Translations under genes and position numbers: made by a program
The notes under the pieces: generated by a model
The model's database searches: none
What the model saw: the letters and a program-made list of their open reading frames with translations, nothing else
Told to the model about the DNA's origin: nothing
Part shown: positions 59,581 through 64,000 of the stretch, piece after piece
Layout: every line of letters starts with the position of its first letter
Numbering within the stretch: the first letter of the stretch is position 1
Origin: Chrysemys picta bellii
Lineage: Eukaryota; Chordata; Testudines; Emydidae
DNA length: 64,000 bases
Direction of reading: 5' to 3'
Assembly (NCBI RefSeq): GCF_011386835.1
Contig: NC_088794.1
Location: 67,652,434 to 67,716,433 of the forward strand

Positions 59581-61540
59581 AAGAGGACAAAAAGAGATGA
59601 CATGGACACCTCAAACCAAGTAAAAAGCCAAGCAGAAAATTAGCATATCTACACCTGGGCCATCACATTTAGTGTGACTGCATATTGCAACCAAGCCAGT
59701 GCAAAATCTGTTGTTCCATGAACTGTCCATAGCAAGTCTCCAGAATTTACTGAAACTTTATCTCTCATATAAGTCATAGGAACTTTTGAAAATTACCCAA
59801 CTTTTTTTTTTATGTTGCTAATTTCATTTTGAGAGAAGGGGCAAATACTACCACCTTTTGTGCATAGTTATATATCAGTGCTCCTAACAACATACAGGGA
59901 TGAATTTAGGGTATGCATTGGAATCAATATATGCTCTGCATTTAAAAGTGTATTGAGTCCAAACCAAACATTATTTTGTTTTGGGGAAAAAATATCTTGG
60001 TTAGCTACCCATGTGTAGATTGTATTTTTAAAATAATGATGGAAATGCCATGCCAACAGCATTCACTTCCAAAAACAAAGTCAAGTGCCTACTTCTCTCA
60101 AGTCTAATCTAGAAAACAGTAGTTCTCGACTCTACAAGAATCAGAGTTTAGCAAGGAATTAGGTCAATTCATTAGAAAGATTGGTTTGGTTCATGATCTC
60201 ATAATGTTTTATCCCAGTGGTGGAGTTTAATTTTGTCTAGAATATTTTTCAAGACATCTGTAATCACATGGAATGGCAGAAGGTGAGCGAGAGGTATCTA
60301 TAGCTATGGTAGAATAAGGCCCTCCATATATAGAGATTGATGAATGATTAAAGTAGTAGGATAGTTCTGTTGTGAGTATGTATGGTGCCCCAATATCTAA
60401 GGGCCTGCAAATTATCAATAGGCCAATCAAACAACACATGCAAGAAGGAAAAACTGAAAGCTTGGTTGTGATTATTTAGATATCCCCCTCATGTACAACA
60501 TCCCCAGAATTGGGACGTTAGGGAACGTGGATGGCATTTTGTAAGTCAAATATCAGGTATTTACTGATGATCATCTGTGGCAACATGCTATGTTGTCACA
60601 TAAAGAGGCATAAAACTGTTCTAGTCATTCCCAAAGGCACTTTCTAAACCAGTAGATTGGGGCTACAGTGCAATATGTCTGAGACAGGTGGGTTGCATTT
60701 AATGTGTATCCCAGGTTTTGGCAGTTTTCAGATATGCCACTCAAACAAAAGACGTGTATTTATTCACAGCAGGCTTGTTACCACCTTCAGAAAAAACACA
60801 ACAACCCTTATGAACATGTAATTCATTACTTTATATACCCACCCACACTCTTTATCTGTGTGAGTGTGTGTCTATATATGAAATACACTCTATATCACTA
60901 TTACGTCCAAACAGTTAAGGTTGCAAAACCAAGCACCCAACAGTTAGCATATGCTAGAAGTAAGGCTGTCCCTGCAACTTTAATCCAATTCCCTTGTGCG
61001 TGCGCATTATGATACAGTCTTTCATTACATGATCACATACTATTTTTCCACAAGACCCCTACCTCATTTAGGGAAGTGGTAGTTATTTACTCTTGCCCTT
61101 TATCCTCCTCATTTAACGTGTAGCTCCAGGCCTTATTTACAGCACACCATTCAAACCCTTCACTGAATATAGAATTGTTAGTATTCTCATGGGTATTTTT
61201 TATGGTGCTCATCACAATAGTAACTGAGTGCTTCACAAACATGAATTAATCTATCTTCACAATACCTGTGAGGTAAAATGAAATTATTATTCTCATCCCC
61301 ATTTTACAGATGGGGAACTGAGGCTCGGAGAAATTATGGCCGGAATTGCCTAAAGTGACCACTAATTGTGGATCCCCAACTTTAAACATCCCATGCCTGA
61401 TTTTCCAAAGTACTTAGCATTTTTATAGTACATTATATGTTCAAAGCACAACTCCAATCAACTTCAGTTGCAGTGAGAGTGCTCAGCACTCTTGTAAATC
61501 TGGTCCCAGGTATTTCAAGGTCATGCTGGGAACCACAAAA
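59581..61540. other. Intergenic stretch with one SINE-like fragment
   Basis: No gene. A MIR-type block at about 61255-61345 reads CAATACCTGTGAGGTAAAAT, then CCCATTTTACAGATGGGGAA and CTGAGGCTCGGAGA. The rest is AT-rich and unassigned. Confidence 0.5.
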
Positions 61541-61559
61541 TGAAGAACACACAACCCCT

Positions 61560-62215
61560 CATGGCCCAGCTCCAGCCCACTTCCCCACCTTGTTCTGCCC
61601 ACCACCCTGTCCCTGACTTCTGCCCTCCTCCCACTTTGCCCCAACCACAGCCTACCCCTAGGCTTTTGCCCTCTTCTGCTCCTATCCAGCCGTCCCCCAC
61701 GGGTCCTGCCTCCACCACAGATCTGTTGTTATCCAGCCCTCACCTTTGGCTCTTGCCCCTCCCCCGCTTCTATCTAGCCCTCACCCCCTTCTAGCAAGCC
61801 TTTCATCCCTCCCCCACTCTGCTTCTATCCAGCCCCCCCCCACTTTGGATCCCATCTCTCCTGCCCTGCTACTATCCAGTCGTGTATGTCCCACCGAATT
61901 CCGACCTCCCTGTCCTTCTGTTCCAATCCATTCCTCCTCAGCTCCTGTGTCCCTCTTTCTATCCACCACCCCACCGCACCCCTTGGCTTCTGTCCCCTTC
62001 CCGCTCTGTTTCTATTCACCTCATTCCCTTCTGTGCCTACATAGGCTCCCACTGCTCTCCCCCCCCCCCCCTCCACTCTGCTCCAGTCCTTGCCTCGCCC
62101 CCATAAGCACCTGCCTTTCATCCGCTTTTGCTCCTCCCCACTCTCTGGGTCCTGCAACCCACTCAGCCCCCCACATGGCACATCTCCCCCAGCCCTTCTT
62201 CCGCCTCATCCCTCT
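61560..62215. repeat. C-rich minisatellite, 40-55 bp degenerate unit
   Basis: The phrase TTCTATCCAGCCC recurs with variations at about 61678, 61728, 61768, 61822, 61868, 61956 and 62006, separated by CCCTCCCC-type filler. The plus strand is strongly pyrimidine-rich. Several open frames of 60-158 codons on both strands come from the skewed composition. Confidence 0.75.
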
Positions 62216-63704
62216 GCATTAATCAGGCTGCTTTTTCTTTTCCCTTGCAGCCTGAGGTCTACTGGAGGGGAGGCATTGAGGCATTGACTCTCAGTGCCTG
62301 TAAACAGCCCAACAGCAGCTCTCGTGTATCAGAAAGAAAAATTGCAGGGAAAACCCCATTCACCCCATGCAGCTCTGGGCTGGAGCATGCTGAGTGCAGA
62401 TGAAATCTTTGGAGAATTTCTGCAAAGGTCTAACAAGTCTCTACTGAGCATTTGCAAACTGATTTTATTCAAAAGTTTTTTACTTAGCCAAATTTGGGCA
62501 AAATTTCATGGCAACAGCAAGTCATTAGCCTTGATACCAAAGTGACCTCCTGCCAAATTTCAAATCTTGATCCAAAGATTAGATACTAGAGCATCTCAAT
62601 GAAATGGTGGTAAGAATTTTTTTTTTTTAATATGAGCAGAACAATGTATTTTCCCTAAGCTTGTTCTCAGAATTGGCTGAACCATTTTAGCTTAATCATT
62701 CAACAAAAAACAAAACAAAAAATTCAGCACGAGGTGTACACCTGCCATAAGAAATACCAGGCCAAACAGATAAAGTTCAGCAAAGTTATAAGCAACTGAA
62801 AACAGGGCCTTACAATGGGAACTGTTGGGCAACTTAAGCAGTATTACAGACTGCCTATAATTGGTTCCATTTAAGCATTGCCATCCCTTGTTGTAACCAT
62901 GAAAGGAAACTTTCTGTTTTTGCTGGGAATATACCAGGAATCTGAAATACGAGTTAGGGAGGTGAGAGGTTTGTATCATAACGTGCATTTACGTCTTTGT
63001 TACAAGTGGGACTCAGGGTTTGTCTGGGGGCGGAGATGGGGGGGGGGACAGATCCTGTGAATTTCTAGTTTTATCCCAACCCCCAAAATCACAGTCTTCT
63101 ACATGGTGCTCTGTATAAAATAAATACCTACAAGATTTCCATTTTGGGCTGCAATGCTCTATTTATTCTTTTCCCTTTGCTTCATTTCTTTGCTTAGCTG
63201 ATCTGCCCTCTAGATGAGTTATTGTTGCTCACATTAGTTTTGTTGACACCTCCAGGGAGCAGGGAGAAGGGCATGCTACAAAAGATGAAGAGTACTCACT
63301 TGAGGACTGATCCTGTGAGGTGCTGATTGCTTACATCTCCCACAGGGTTTAAGAGTTGTTGGCTGTGCTCACTGTTTTGCACTGTTCTTGGAGCAGACCT
63401 CCATCCTGTTTTCATAAAGGTACAATGCCCCCTATTATAACTTTTAACTTCCTACTGTTTTATTACTTACATTTCATAAGAAATGGGGTTACGGGGAAGA
63501 GGGACTGGCAGTGACTCTTATATTAAGATTGCCTAACATTTTCCTTTATAAGTGATTCTTGCCAATAGATCCAGATAAGTCCCACCCATTATTTGTAAAG
63601 AGGTGGACAGCTCTTAACTACTGTTAGCATTAAAAATAGCAAAAAATAAAGTTTATTTTGGGGCTTGAGAGGTGCTGACTACCCGCAATTATCACCAAAG
63701 TCCA
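62216..63704. other. Intergenic stretch, nothing recognised
   Basis: AT-rich with a T-homopolymer near 62618-62628 and a G-run near 63039-63048. No gene or repeat boundary seen. Confidence 0.45.
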
Positions 63705-63712
63705 AATAGGGC

Positions 63713-63898
63713 CAGGCCTGCCCAGAGGATTCAGGAGGCCTGGGGGCAAAGCAATTTCGGGGGCCCCTTCCATAAAAAAAAAGTTGCAATACCACAGAAT
63801 ACTATATTCTCGTGGGAGCCCCTGTGGGGCCCGGGACCTGGGGCAAATTGCTCCACTTGTCTCCCCCCCCCACCCACCCGCTCCCCCGGGCAGCCCTG
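63713..63898. mobile_element. Short non-autonomous hAT-type element (family E)
   Basis: Ends CAGGCCTGCCC and GGGCAGCCCTG are inverted repeats of 11 bp with one mismatch. They are flanked by a perfect 8-bp duplication AATAGGGC at 63705-63712 and 63899-63906. At 186 bp with a C-run near 63862-63872, it has no coding capacity. Confidence 0.87.
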
Positions 63899-64000
63899 AA
63901 TAGGGCCTGGGATTTTTATTTTATTAACTATATTTCTGTAACTTTTGCTATTTTCACTTTGACTTTCCTGTGATTTTTTTTTTTGCCATGGCAAAGTCAT

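Noticed and set aside
61746..62222. A 158-codon Pro/Ser/Leu-rich open frame
   Set aside because: Product of the C-rich minisatellite; frames of similar length occur on the opposite strand.

Overview
The window looks like vertebrate nuclear DNA, most likely from a turtle, with a crocodilian as the less likely alternative. It has GT-AG introns, a low gene density, many CR1 LINE remnants, several short hAT-type elements with 8-bp target duplications, Penelope-like tails, a DIRS element and many faint MIR-like SINE pieces. The organism call rests on my recognition of the repeat families; no search was run.

The only host gene I can support is the 3' end of CCDC34 on the + strand: an internal exon at 1000-1141, the terminal coding exon at 4599-4813 and a 3' UTR with a polyadenylation signal at 5140. 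In human the sequence downstream of CCDC34 is a long interval toward BBOX1, which fits the lack of any other convincing host exon in the remaining 59 kb.

Layout. 1-5.2 kb: CCDC34 3' end, with a hAT element and a CR1 (itself carrying a second hAT) in its last intron. 5.8-13 kb: a Harbinger-like MITE, a Penelope-like tail, a MIR-type SINE, a decayed transposase-like gene (8663-10353) whose upstream region holds four phased ATF/CEBP-type sites, then a hAT and a second CR1. 13-24 kb: AT-rich intergenic sequence with old fragments. 24-30 kb: a near-perfect 222-bp inverted repeat built from Penelope-like tails inside an 11-bp target duplication, and another tail with a nearly complete hammerhead-like core. 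31.9-33.6 kb: two neighbouring hAT elements with very G- and C-rich cores. 40.2-46.6 kb: a nested stack in which an APE-type LINE is split by a DIRS element plus another repeat, then cut near its 3' end by an LTR. 49.6-52.4 kb: a locally duplicated segment around a palindromic element. 54.6-59.6 kb: an LTR, a hAT, a CR1-like LINE and an RTE-type LINE. 61.5-62.2 kb: a C-rich minisatellite. 63.7-63.9 kb: a further hAT.

Every transposon gene seen is broken by stops, frameshifts or catalytic-site changes, so the window is mainly a record of past insertions. The points most worth a second look are the phased stress-type sites upstream of the broken transposase-like gene, the hammerhead-like relics in the Penelope-like tails, and the DIRS copy that kept gag and its terminal and internal complementary repeats but lost pol.
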